In this document: in pieces, positions 50,612 to 58,514 of the stretch | Position numbering within the stretch: the stretch's first letter is position 1 | Layout of the letters: each line of letters opens with the position of its first letter | DNA from: Streptomyces buecherae | GTDB taxonomy: Bacteria > Actinomycetota > Actinomycetes > Streptomycetales > Streptomycetaceae | Assembly (NCBI RefSeq): GCF_014295035.1 | Contig: NZ_CP060404.1 | Coordinates: 1,406,001-1,470,000, forward strand | DNA length: 64,000 bases | Reading direction: 5' to 3' | Translations under genes and position numbers: made by a program | The notes under the pieces: generated by a model | The model's input: only the letters and a program-made list of their open reading frames with translations | What the model was told of the DNA's origin: nothing | Database searches by the model: none

Positions 50612-50998
50612 GTCGGTCGGCGTGGGCGGGTAGGGGTTCGCGTGGTCGCGCCCGAGACCCGCCTTGGGGCCGCAGGTGGGCCACGCACGCTCTCCCTGCA
50701 CACCGAGCACCCGTTCCGCGATGAGGATCTGCTGCTGCTTCGTCGCCTGGTGAGCGTAGGGCGCGTACCCCTTTCCTCCGAAAGAGTCCCAGGTACTTCT
50801 GGAGAATTGCAGACCGCCGTAGTAGCCGTTGCCGGTGTTGATGGACCAGTTGCCGCCGCTCTCGCACTGGGCGACCTTGTCCCAGGTCGCCACGCTGGCG
50901 GCCGAGGCGGGTGAAACGGAAAGGGCGAGGGCCGCGGCGGTGCCGGCCGTCAGGATCGCGCGGACACCGCGCAGCCACGAACGCTTATGCACGGGCAT
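49838..50998 (-). CDS. secreted Rpf-like transglycosylase with FG-GAP repeats
   Basis: A 386-residue exported protein. A signal peptide (~1-34, cleavage after 'SPASA') is followed by a resuscitation-promoting-factor/transglycosylase domain (~35-110): 'TWDKVAQCESGGNWSINTGNGYYGGLQFSRSTW' begins it, split here over the catalytic Glu46 in 'CESGG' and the 'GYYGGLQFS' motif; a second Cys in 'WPTCGPKAG' can pair with Cys45. From ~125 to the end are five FG-GAP/VCBS repeats (DxNGDGxxD calcium loops). It should cleave peptidoglycan outside the cell. It diverges from the NlpC/P60 gene with the same repeat half; a GGGGGGAA site precedes ATG 50998. Confidence 0.9.
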   Translation of the reverse strand: MPVHKRSWLRGVRAILTAGTAAALALSVSPASAASVATWDKVAQCESGGNWSINTGNGYYGGLQFSRSTWDSFGGKGYAPYAHQATKQQQILIAERVLGVQGERAWPTCGPKAGLGRDHANPYPPTPTDPPGDAGMTDFVGGDFTGDGRSDVVARAKVNGTLFVYPGNGAGALEARRSMGTGWDSLDELTGGDFNGDGNTDIAARAKSDGTLFIYPGNGAGTFNSPIMAGTGWNHVEELTGGDFNGDGKADIAARAKSDGTLFIYPGNGAGTFDSPIMAGTGWNHLEELTGGDFNSDGKSDIAARAKSDGTLFIYPGNGASTFNSPVSAGSGWNIMRDIFSADLNGDGNTDITGVQAPQGTTGNMYLYPGTGQNTFATRHTLGTGW

Positions 50999-51435
50999 GG
51001 GTTGTTCCCCCCTGAGCACATGGATGGACCGTGCAGAATCGAGCACGGCGTGAGGTGTCTCGACTTTCCTCACCCGGGGCGGGGAACGGAAGAACTTTCC
51101 GCTGGACTGATTCTGCCGTGACACAAGACGGCCAGGCTCCACTGTCCCGTGGTCGCCGCGCGACTCCACCCAGGCGACCGCCATACGCCTGTGGACGGTC
51201 TGTGACACGACACATTCCGTCCACCCCGTAAGGCTTCCGGTCACCGCGTCGTCGAGCGGAAACTGAGGCAGCACCGAGGGAGTGCGCAGCGCCGGTGCGT
51301 TTCGCTGGCGCCGCCCCCGTCGGCGCTCGTATTCCGGTGTTTTTCGACAGCACACCCGGAGAACGGGAATGTGCGCTGCTCGACACCGGGAATTCCACGA
51401 CTTTCCTGCCGCATTTACCCGACTGGAGTCGCGTC
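50999..51435. promoter_or_regulatory. shared divergent control region of two cell-wall hydrolases
   Basis: 437 bp without a gene. Leaders can fold: on the right, ATTCCGGTGT near 51341 pairs (one bulge) with ACACCGGGAAT near 51393; on the left, GGTGAGG/CACCTCAC on the minus strand. Streptomycete hydrolases of this kind are often controlled by a c-di-AMP (ydaO) riboswitch. I looked for its conserved blocks and could not identify them, so only a structured leader is claimed. Confidence 0.4.
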
Positions 51436-52845
51436 ATGTCCCCATCTGTTCACCACCGTCGTTCCCTCGCTCTCACCCTGGCCGGCGTCCTGGCACTCGG
51501 CGTCACGGTGCTGGAGGGCACCGCGTCAGCGTCCCCCGCCCCCGCTGCGGCGGCTGCTTCGGCGGACGGCGTACAGGACAGGGGGAGCCACGGGCAGGGA
51601 GCGCCCTCGATCCAGGAGCAACAGCGCTCCGTGCGGCTCGCGGCGGAGAGGGTGACCCGGAGCGAGGCCCTCACCAGAGCGAGTTCCTGGGTCGGCCTCG
51701 GTCTCACGTACAACCAGAACGGCACCTACCAGGGGTACCGACGCGACTGCTCCGGTTTCGTCTCGATGGCGTGGAAGCTCGGTAAGCCGGGCCTCGCGAC
51801 CCCCAATTTCGTGCCCAGCGGCGCGGCCAGGAGCATCAGCAAGGCCGAGCTGCGGCCGGGTGACGCGCTGAACAACGACCGCGCCGGCAATGACGGCCAC
51901 ATCGTGCTCTTCGAGGGCTGGGCCGATGCCGGCAAGAACTCCTACTGGGGTTACGAGTTCAGTAGCTCCGGCGTTCACCACCGCAAGATCCCGTACCCCT
52001 ACTTCGCCGGTAGCGGCACATCCAATTACAAGCCCATACGCAATGTCAACATCGTCGATGACGACACGCCGCCGCCTGGGGATGCGGGGATGACGGATTT
52101 TGTGGGGGGTGACTTCACTGGTGATGGTCGGTCGGATGTGGTGGCGCGGGCGAAGGTGAATGGGACGTTGTTCGTCTACCCGGGGAACGGGGCCGGGGCT
52201 TTGGAAGCCAGGCGGTCGATGGGGACGGGCTGGGACAGTCTGGACGAGTTGACCGGCGGTGACTTCAACGGTGACGGGAACACGGATATCGCCGCCCGCG
52301 CGAAGTCCGATGGCACGTTGTTCATCTATCCCGGGAACGGCGCGGGTACCTTCAATTCGCCGATCATGGCCGGTACCGGATGGAACCACGTCGAGGAACT
52401 CACCGGTGGGGACTTCAACGGTGACGGCAAAGCCGATATCGCCGCCCGCGCGAAGGCCGATGGGACGTTGTTCATCTATCCCGGGAACGGCGCGGGTACC
52501 TTCGATTCCCCGATCATGGCCGGTACCGGATGGAACCACCTTGAGGAACTCACCGGTGGGGACTTCAACAGCGACGGGAAGTCCGACATCGCTGCCCGCG
52601 CGAAGTCCGATGGCACGTTGTTCATCTATCCCGGGAACGGAGCGAGTACGTTCAACTCGCCGGTCTCCGCGGGATCGGGATGGAACATCATGCGGGACAT
52701 CTTCAGCGCCGATCTGAACGGGGACGGGAACACCGATATCACCGGTGTCCAAGCCCCGCAAGGAACGACCGGGAACATGTACCTCTACCCCGGCACCGGA
52801 CAGAACACCTTCGCCACCCGCCACACCCTCGGCACCGGCTGGTAA
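51436..52845 (+). CDS. secreted NlpC/P60-like hydrolase with FG-GAP repeats
   Basis: A 469-residue exported protein. The signal peptide covers ~1-32 (cleavage near 'TASAS'). The NlpC/P60-type peptidase (~75-200) has catalytic Cys105 in 'RRDCSGFVSMAW' and His155 in 'NDGHIVLFEGW'. From ~213 the five FG-GAP repeats are almost identical in DNA and protein to those of the divergent Rpf-like protein. It should cut peptide stems of peptidoglycan, complementing the glycan-cutting neighbour, with the shared repeats as a common attachment module. ATG 51436 follows GGAGT. Confidence 0.9.
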   Translation: MSPSVHHRRSLALTLAGVLALGVTVLEGTASASPAPAAAAASADGVQDRGSHGQGAPSIQEQQRSVRLAAERVTRSEALTRASSWVGLGLTYNQNGTYQGYRRDCSGFVSMAWKLGKPGLATPNFVPSGAARSISKAELRPGDALNNDRAGNDGHIVLFEGWADAGKNSYWGYEFSSSGVHHRKIPYPYFAGSGTSNYKPIRNVNIVDDDTPPPGDAGMTDFVGGDFTGDGRSDVVARAKVNGTLFVYPGNGAGALEARRSMGTGWDSLDELTGGDFNGDGNTDIAARAKSDGTLFIYPGNGAGTFNSPIMAGTGWNHVEELTGGDFNGDGKADIAARAKADGTLFIYPGNGAGTFDSPIMAGTGWNHLEELTGGDFNSDGKSDIAARAKSDGTLFIYPGNGASTFNSPVSAGSGWNIMRDIFSADLNGDGNTDITGVQAPQGTTGNMYLYPGTGQNTFATRHTLGTGW

Positions 52846-52847
52846 CC
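52072..52847. repeat. right arm of the ~776-bp inverted repeat
   Basis: Counterpart of 49836-50611 in opposite orientation, 1460 bp away. Identity stops abruptly at the linker on one side and at TAACC after the stop on the other, which suggests gene conversion or recent module duplication. Recombination between the arms would invert the segment carrying both catalytic domains. Confidence 0.93.
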
Positions 52848-52859
52848 ACTCCCCCACAC

Positions 52860-52895
52860 GAGGCCGTCCCCGCACTCCTGGGCGGGGACGGCCTC
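52860..52895. terminator. bidirectional terminator
   Basis: GAGGCCGTCCCCGC and its exact complement (14 bp) with an 8-base loop, 14 bp after the hydrolase stop and before the convergent ogt gene. Confidence 0.8.
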
Positions 52896-52963
52896 CGCGC
52901 GGCCAGGCCGTGGCGCGCCGACCAGCGGCGCCGACTCAGGCCCCGGCCGCGATGCGCGACGGT

Positions 52964-53512
52964 TCAGAAGAGCTGCTCCTGGGCCGCCCGCTCCGTGGCC
53001 TCGGCCACGAACGCGCCGTCCAGGCACTGGACGCGGCCCCGCTCGAAGTCCAGCAGTTGGCGCTTGCGCTGGAGTCCGCCGCCGTAGCCGGTGAGGCTGC
53101 CGGTGGAGCCGATGACACGGTGGCAGGGGACGATGATGCTGATGGGGTTCTTGCCGTTGGCCAGGCCCACCGCGCGGGCGGCGCTCGGCTGTCCGATGGC
53201 GTCGGCGAGTTGCCCGTACGAGATGGTCACGCCGTGCGGGATGGAGCGCAGCTCCTCCCAGACCCGGCGCTGGAACGGCGTGCCGGACAGGTGGATCGGC
53301 AGTTCGGAGAAGTCGGTGCGGCGGCCGTCGAAGTACTCGGCGAGTTGGTCGATGACCGCGGCGAAGGGCACCTCGTCCCGTTCGCCGAAGGTCTCCAGCG
53401 GCGGCCGGTGCCGGTGGTCGGTCATGTACAGACCGGAGAGCACCCCGTCGGTGGCCACCAGGGTGAGCGGACCACAGGGGCTGTCGATGAGGGTGTGGAC
53501 GCGTACGGGCAC
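52964..53512 (-). CDS. ogt: methylated-DNA-[protein]-cysteine S-methyltransferase
   Basis: A 182-residue O6-alkylguanine repair protein. The C-terminal domain has the helix-turn-helix 'GTPFQRRVWEELRSIPHG', 'SYGQLADAIG', 'ARAVGLANGKNPISIIVPCH' with acceptor Cys130 in PCHRV, and 'GYGGGLQRKRQLLDFE'. It moves a methyl group from O6-methylguanine to Cys130, a suicide reaction. GTG 53512 is used, with AAGGAGAG about 10 bases upstream. The AdaA-AlkA gene is 103 bp upstream on the same strand, so the two probably form an alkylation-repair operon. Confidence 0.94.
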   Translation of the reverse strand: MPVRVHTLIDSPCGPLTLVATDGVLSGLYMTDHRHRPPLETFGERDEVPFAAVIDQLAEYFDGRRTDFSELPIHLSGTPFQRRVWEELRSIPHGVTISYGQLADAIGQPSAARAVGLANGKNPISIIVPCHRVIGSTGSLTGYGGGLQRKRQLLDFERGRVQCLDGAFVAEATERAAQEQLF

Positions 53513-53615
53513 GGCAGGTAGCTCTCCTTGGGCTCGGGCTGAGTGAGGGTATCGGGGGCGGCGCGACCGGCGCACGCCACGGGCGTCGGCCGCGCTCGGG
53601 GGCGGGCGGGGCGCG

Positions 53616-55085
53616 TCAGGCGGGCAGCAGGTTGATCGGGTGGTCCTCGGTGGCCCACAGGTACTGCACGGCGTACGCGCGCCAGGGCCGCCACCGGGCG
53701 CTGTGCCGGATCAGCGCCCCGGGGGTGCTCGGCAGGCCGAGGCCCTCGGCGGCGCGGCGGATGCCGAGGTCGGTGGGGAGGAAGGCGTCCGGGTCACCGA
53801 GGGCGCGCATCGCGATCACCTCCACGGTCCACGGGCCGATGCCGGGCAGGTCCGCCAACTGCGCGCGGGCCCGGTCCCAGTCGCTGCCGACGCCGAGCGT
53901 GATGTCCCCGGAGGCGAGCGCGTCGATCAGCGTGCCGAGGGTGGCCCGGCGGGTGCGCGGCATGGCCAGGGCCTGCGGGTCGTGGCCGGCCAGGGCCTCG
54001 GTGCTGGGGAACAGGTGGGTGAGGCCGCCGGCCGGGTCGTCCACCGGCTCGCCGTGCGCGGTGACCAGCCGGCCCGCATGGGTGCGGGCGGCTGCCGTGG
54101 AGACCTGCTGGCCGAGCACGGCCCGTACGGCGAACTCGTCGGCGTCCACCGTGCGCGGCACCCGGCGCCCGGGCGCCTTCTCCACCAGCGGTGCCAGCTC
54201 CGCGTCCGTGCGCAGCAGGTCGTCGGTGGCGACGGGGTCGGCGTCCAGGTCGAGCATGCGGCGGCAGCGGCTGATGGCGCCGGCCAGGTCGCGCTGGTCG
54301 GTCAGCGAGAGCTGGCAGCCGATGTGGTCGGGCGCCGGCCGGAGGCTGACGATGCCGTGCCCGTACGGCAGGCGCAGCGTGCGCCGGTACGCGCCGTCGC
54401 GCCACTCCTCCACGCCGGGCACGGCGGTGGCGGCGAGGTGGCCGAACAGGTTGTCCGGGCACAGCGGGGCGCGGAAGGGCAGCCGGAGGCTGAGCACGCC
54501 GGGCGCGGTGGGCCGGTCGCCGCGGCGGGTGCGCCCGCGCAGTTCCGTCGGGGAGAGGGCGAAGACCTCCCGTACCGTCTCGTTGAACGTGCGGATGCTG
54601 GCGAAGCCGGCGGCGAAGGCGACCTCGGCCATCGGCAGCTCGCTGGTCTCGATCAGCAGCCGGGCGGTCTGCGCGCGCTGCGCGCGGGCCAGCGCGAGCG
54701 GGCCGGCGCCGAGTTCGGCCAGGAGTTGGCGCTCGATCTGTCGGGTGCTGTAGCCGAGCCGGGCGGCGAGGCCCGGGACGCCCTCGCGGTCCACCACGCC
54801 GTCCGCGATCAGCCGCATGGCCCGGGCGACGAGGTCGGCGCGCTCGTTCCACTGCGGGGAGCCGGGGCTGGCGTCCGGGCGGCAGCGCTTGCAGGCGCGG
54901 AACCCGGCCTGCTGGGCGGCGGCGGCGCTCGGGTAGAACGTCATGTTCTCGACCTTGGGCGGCACCACCGGGCAGCTCGGGCGGCAGTAGATGCGGGTGG
55001 TGAGGACCGCGGTGAAGAACCAGCCGTCGAAGCGGGCGTCCTTGGACTGGACGGCTCTCACGCACCGGTCGAAGTCAGAGTGCAT
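53616..55085 (-). CDS. AdaA-AlkA fusion: methyl-sensing activator / 3-methyladenine glycosylase
   Basis: A 489-residue protein. Residues ~1-75 are the Ada methylphosphotriester domain with its zinc cysteines Cys34, Cys38, Cys65 and Cys68 (E. coli Ada C38/42/69/72); Cys34 is the methyl acceptor. An AraC-type helix-turn-helix covers ~85-185 ('GYSTRQIERQLLAELG', 'GFASIRTFNETVREVF'). The rest is the AlkA glycosylase: N-terminal 'LRLPFRAPLCPDNLFGHLA', then HhH-GPD 'LADLPGIGPWTVEVIAMRALG' with the catalytic Asp in 'AFLPTDLG'. It senses methyl damage, activates transcription and excises alkylated bases. ATG 55085; ogt follows. Confidence 0.93.
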   Translation of the reverse strand: MHSDFDRCVRAVQSKDARFDGWFFTAVLTTRIYCRPSCPVVPPKVENMTFYPSAAAAQQAGFRACKRCRPDASPGSPQWNERADLVARAMRLIADGVVDREGVPGLAARLGYSTRQIERQLLAELGAGPLALARAQRAQTARLLIETSELPMAEVAFAAGFASIRTFNETVREVFALSPTELRGRTRRGDRPTAPGVLSLRLPFRAPLCPDNLFGHLAATAVPGVEEWRDGAYRRTLRLPYGHGIVSLRPAPDHIGCQLSLTDQRDLAGAISRCRRMLDLDADPVATDDLLRTDAELAPLVEKAPGRRVPRTVDADEFAVRAVLGQQVSTAAARTHAGRLVTAHGEPVDDPAGGLTHLFPSTEALAGHDPQALAMPRTRRATLGTLIDALASGDITLGVGSDWDRARAQLADLPGIGPWTVEVIAMRALGDPDAFLPTDLGIRRAAEGLGLPSTPGALIRHSARWRPWRAYAVQYLWATEDHPINLLPA

Positions 55086-55301
55086 GCGCTCAGCATCGCG
55101 GGTGCGCACGGCTGGGGCTCGCGGAAATCCGACATGGCCCTGGAGCCGCGCCCATCTGGCTGATCTTGATCCATCGGCCCGCCGTCTCACCCTCGCCTCG
55201 CGCCGCCCCGCCCGGCCCCGTTCCGTCCCGCCCGCCCCGGGGCGGACCCGCCGGCGCCCGCCGGCGCCTACCGGTGGCGGGGCGAGGTCAGGGCGCGCCG
55301 G

Positions 55302-56036
55302 TCAGGCCGGGCGCACGTCGAGGCCGGCGACGCGGGTGGTGGGTGGGGTGCCGTCGGTCAGCAGCAGGGTGGTGATCCGGTCGGCCGGTCCGGCGGTGAA
55401 GTGCACGTGGCCGCCGGGCAGCGGTACGACGGTGCCGTCGGCGGTGGTCGGCAGGCACAGGAGGCGGCTCAACCAGTCGGCGGCCACGGCCGGTTCGGGC
55501 GTCTCGATCACGAAACCGACCAGGTCGTGCGCGCCGCGCCGGCCTCCCCCGCCCCGGTAGGTGTCGAGGATGGTCTGCCGGTCGGGCTCGTAGCTGATGA
55601 AGAACGGCGCCCAGCGCGGGGCGTCCGTGAGGAACGCCTCGCGGAAGGAGACGGGCGAGCCCTCCTTGGCGAAGGTCACCAACTCGACCTCGTGGCCCGC
55701 GCGGCGCAGCCGTTCGGTGGTCGCCGTGGCGTCGGTGACGTTGACCGCGAAGTTGAGCCCACCGCCGCCGGCCGCGATCTGGTCCGTCACGAAGGGCATC
55801 ATCGGCGCCATCGCCCTGCCGTACGGGGAGTCGGCGAACTCCGCGTGGTCCACGACGGTGAGGATCTCGACGTAGCGCACGTCCAGGCGCCACGCGCCGT
55901 TCTGGAAGCCCAGGTAGGGCGGGTTGACGTGGGCGGGAAGGCCGGCGTCCGTGTACGCGGCGACCGCTGACGGTACGTCGGGGACGCCGTGCAACAGGTG
56001 GTCGAACTCCGGTGACTCCGGCGACTGCGTGGTCAT
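55302..56036 (-). CDS. glyoxalase/VOC-like domain protein
   Basis: A 244-residue protein of the glyoxalase-like superfamily: 'FDHLLHGVPDVPSAVAAYTDAG', the usual VOC beginning, then 'NGAWRLDVRYVEILTVVD' and 'GLNFAVNVTDATATTERLRRAGHE', and a second half-module near 165-235. The fold binds a metal and acts in isomerisation, dioxygenation or antibiotic binding; which one applies is unknown. ATG 56036 has GGGAGAGGG upstream. A perfect DtxR-like palindrome lies 21 bp before the start, so iron or manganese control is possible. Confidence 0.75.
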   Translation of the reverse strand: MTTQSPESPEFDHLLHGVPDVPSAVAAYTDAGLPAHVNPPYLGFQNGAWRLDVRYVEILTVVDHAEFADSPYGRAMAPMMPFVTDQIAAGGGGLNFAVNVTDATATTERLRRAGHEVELVTFAKEGSPVSFREAFLTDAPRWAPFFISYEPDRQTILDTYRGGGGRRGAHDLVGFVIETPEPAVAADWLSRLLCLPTTADGTVVPLPGGHVHFTAGPADRITTLLLTDGTPPTTRVAGLDVRPA

Positions 56037-56056
56037 GTCCCGCCCTCTCCCTGGAA

Positions 56057-56072
56057 GTTAGGTCACCCTAAC
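56057..56072. promoter_or_regulatory. DtxR/iron-box-like palindrome
   Basis: GTTAGGTCACCCTAAC: perfect 6-bp arms with a 4-base centre. Read on the minus strand, TTAGGGTGACCTAA matches 12 of 14 bases of the right part of the iron box. It sits 21 bp upstream of the VOC gene start, at promoter position. The full 19-mer match is 14/19, weaker than the box at 18238. Confidence 0.5.
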
Positions 56073-56102
56073 AACAGCGGACGCGGCCCGCGCGCCGGCC
56101 CC

Positions 56103-57518
56103 CTACCAGCGGCGCAGCCCGCTCCACACCGCGCGCGCCGCGTGGTGTCCCGACATGCCGTGCACGCCGGGGCCGGGCGGGGTGGCCGACGAGCACAGGA
56201 AGATCGCGGGATGCGCGGTGGCGTAGGGGACGCGGGCCAGCTTGGGGCGCAGCACGGTCTGCAGGCCCGTGAAGGCGCCGCAGGCGATGTCGCCGCCGAC
56301 GTAGTTGGCGTTGCGGGCGGCCAGTTCGGGCGGGCCGGCGACGGCGCGCGCGAGCACCCGGTCCCGGAAGCCCGGCGCGAAGCGCTCCAACTGCCGCTCG
56401 ATGACCTCGGTGGCGTCCCCGCGCCAACCGCTCGGCACGTGCCCGTACGCCCAGAAGGTGTGCTTGCCGGCGGGCGCGCGGGTGGGGTCGATGAGGCTGG
56501 GCTGGGTGGTGATCAGGAAGGGCACGCTGGGGTCGCGGCCCGCGACGGCGGCGTGCAGCGCGCCGTCGATCTCGCCGAGGGTGGGACCGATGTGCACGGT
56601 GCCCGCGCGGCGCGCCTCGGCGGCCGTCCAGGGCACCGGACCGTCCAGGGCGTAGTCGATCTTGAAGGCGGCGGGCCCGTAGCGGAAGCCGCGGTAGGCG
56701 TCGCCGAGCCCCGCGATGCGGGCGAGCGCGGTGGGCGAGGTGTCGAAGACGTACGCGCGGGCGGGCGGCAGGTCGTCCAGGCGCTTGACCTCGTAGTGGG
56801 TGTGCACGGCGCCGCCGAGTTCGCGCAGGTACGAGACGAGGGCGTCCGTGATGGCCTGCGAGCCGCCACGGGCGACGGGCCAGCCGACCGCGTGCGCGGC
56901 GATCGCGAACATCAGGGCCAGGCCGCCGGTGCCGACGCCGCGCAGCGGGGCCACCGCGTGCCCGGCGAGCCCGGCGAGCAGGCCGCGGGCCTTGTCCTGG
57001 TGGAAGCGGCGGGCGAGCAGCGCGGCGGGCTGGAGGGCGAGCGAGCCGAAGCGCACCCAGGTGGCCGGGTCCCGTGGCCGCCCGAGCCACGGGGTGCGCA
57101 GGAAGTCGGCGGCCAGCGCCTCCCAGCGGCCGACGAAGGGCGCGACCAGCCGGCGGTAGGCGCCCGCGTCCCGGGCGCCCAGCGACATCGCGGTCTGGCC
57201 CACGGAGCGGGCCAGGATCGCGGCGGTGCCGTCCGGGAAGGGGTGGGCCATCGGCAGCTCGGGGTGCAGCCAGGTCAGGCCGTGCCGCTCCAGCGGCATG
57301 GCGTTGAAGGCGGGCGAGCCGGCGCCGAGGGGGTGCGCCGCCGAGCACGGGTCGTGCCGGAAGCCGGGCAGGGTCAGCTCCTCGGTGCGGGCCCCGCCGC
57401 CCGGCGCCTCGCGGGCCTCGAACACCTCCACCGCGAGGCCGCGACGGGCCAGCTCAACGGCGGCGGTCAGGCCGTTCGGCCCGGCCCCCACCACCACCGC
57501 GTCGAGCATCGACGGCAC
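56103..57518 (-). CDS. phytoene-dehydrogenase-like FAD oxidoreductase
   Basis: A 471-residue flavoprotein of the CrtI/phytoene desaturase-like amine-oxidase superfamily. The FAD loop is '[21 protein letters not shown]' near residue 6-25, followed by '[17 protein letters not shown]'. '[19 protein letters not shown]' is the typical second motif, and a C-terminal '[15 protein letters not shown]' closes the FAD site. No carotenoid genes are nearby, and this subgroup (with '[10 protein letters not shown]') has no assigned substrate. GTG 57518 is preceded by GAGGAGG at 5 bases; ATG 57509 would be too far from it. Confidence 0.85.
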   Translation of the reverse strand: MPSMLDAVVVGAGPNGLTAAVELARRGLAVEVFEAREAPGGGARTEELTLPGFRHDPCSAAHPLGAGSPAFNAMPLERHGLTWLHPELPMAHPFPDGTAAILARSVGQTAMSLGARDAGAYRRLVAPFVGRWEALAADFLRTPWLGRPRDPATWVRFGSLALQPAALLARRFHQDKARGLLAGLAGHAVAPLRGVGTGGLALMFAIAAHAVGWPVARGGSQAITDALVSYLRELGGAVHTHYEVKRLDDLPPARAYVFDTSPTALARIAGLGDAYRGFRYGPAAFKIDYALDGPVPWTAAEARRAGTVHIGPTLGEIDGALHAAVAGRDPSVPFLITTQPSLIDPTRAPAGKHTFWAYGHVPSGWRGDATEVIERQLERFAPGFRDRVLARAVAGPPELAARNANYVGGDIACGAFTGLQTVLRPKLARVPYATAHPAIFLCSSATPPGPGVHGMSGHHAARAVWSGLRRW

Positions 57519-57584
57519 ATCGGCCTCCTCGCCTGTGAGGTCGCCCGCGGTGGTGGCTACGGCGCGCGCGGCTCGTGCGCTGAC

Positions 57585-58424
57585 CTAGCCGACCGCGGTC
57601 AGCAGGCTCAGGATATGCGCCGCGGTCTCCGCGTCCCGCGCCGCGGTGAAGGGCAGCGCGTTGCCGCCCGCGAGGCGGAAGGGCTCGCCGGCCACGGTGC
57701 CGGAGGCGCCGCCCGCCTCGGCCACCAGGAGCAGCCCGGCGGCGTGGTCCCAGGGGTTCTCCCAGGAGAAGGCCACGGCGTCCAGCAGGCCACGGGCCAC
57801 GTCCAGGTACTCCAGGCCGGCCGAACCGCAGGGCCGCGGGGCGACGCCCTCGGTCATGAGCCCGGACAGGGCCGCCTTCTCCACGTCGGTGGTGAAGTCG
57901 TAGTGCGAGATGGCCACGTCGATGACCTTGCCGGCCGGGCGCGGGCCGCAGCGCAGCGGCCGGCCGCCCAGCTCGGCGCCGCCGCCCCTGCGGGCCACGG
58001 CCATCAGGTCGAGGGCGGGCGCGTACGTCCAGGAGGCGAGCAGTTCGCCGCGGTGCGCCAGCGCGACCAGGGTGGCGAAGCCGGGGTCGCCGTGGACGAA
58101 CTGGCGGGTGCCGTCCACCGGGTCCACGATCCACACCGGCACCTCGCCCTCAAGGGCGGCCAGGACGCCGGCGTCGGCGTGCACGGCCTCCTCGCCGACC
58201 ACCACGGAGTCGGGCAGCAGCGCGGTCAGCGCGGTGGTGAGCTGTTCCTCGGCGAGCCGGTCGGCGACCGTGACGAGGTCGTGTGGGCCGTTCTTCTGCA
58301 CGATCTCGTGCTGGGCCAGTTGCCGGAACCGCGGCATGATCTCCGTGGCCGCCGCCTTGCGGACGGCCTCGTCCACCGCCGCCTCAAGGCGTGCCCATTC
58401 CCCCGGGTCCATTGCTTCGATCAT
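57585..58424 (-). CDS. inositol monophosphatase-family phosphatase
   Basis: A 279-residue Mg2+-dependent phosphatase: 'DLVTVADRLAEEQLTTAL', 'SVVVGEEAVHAD' (metal Glu), 'VWIVDPVDGTRQFVHGDPGF' (DPxDGT metal motif) and 'NPWDHAAGLLLVAEAGG' (C-terminal metal Asp). Relatives hydrolyse inositol-1-phosphate, histidinol phosphate or 3'-phosphoadenosine phosphate. The split between these cannot be read from sequence alone, though sulfate metabolism (PAP) would fit the sulfite oxidase two genes upstream. ATG 58424; 66 bp separate it from the flavoprotein gene downstream. Confidence 0.88.
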   Translation of the reverse strand: MIEAMDPGEWARLEAAVDEAVRKAAATEIMPRFRQLAQHEIVQKNGPHDLVTVADRLAEEQLTTALTALLPDSVVVGEEAVHADAGVLAALEGEVPVWIVDPVDGTRQFVHGDPGFATLVALAHRGELLASWTYAPALDLMAVARRGGGAELGGRPLRCGPRPAGKVIDVAISHYDFTTDVEKAALSGLMTEGVAPRPCGSAGLEYLDVARGLLDAVAFSWENPWDHAAGLLLVAEAGGASGTVAGEPFRLAGGNALPFTAARDAETAAHILSLLTAVG

Positions 58425-58514
58425 GTGTCCATCGAACCACGCCCCACCAGCAGGATTGACATCGCGTGGCTGGCCGCAGGGTGAACTCCGGGAAAACCGA
58501 CACGGCGGCCGGGC

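Noticed and set aside
50999-51435. c-di-AMP (ydaO) riboswitch before the two cell-wall hydrolases.
   Set aside because: The conserved blocks could not be identified on either strand, so only a structured leader is noted. A covariance-model scan would decide.
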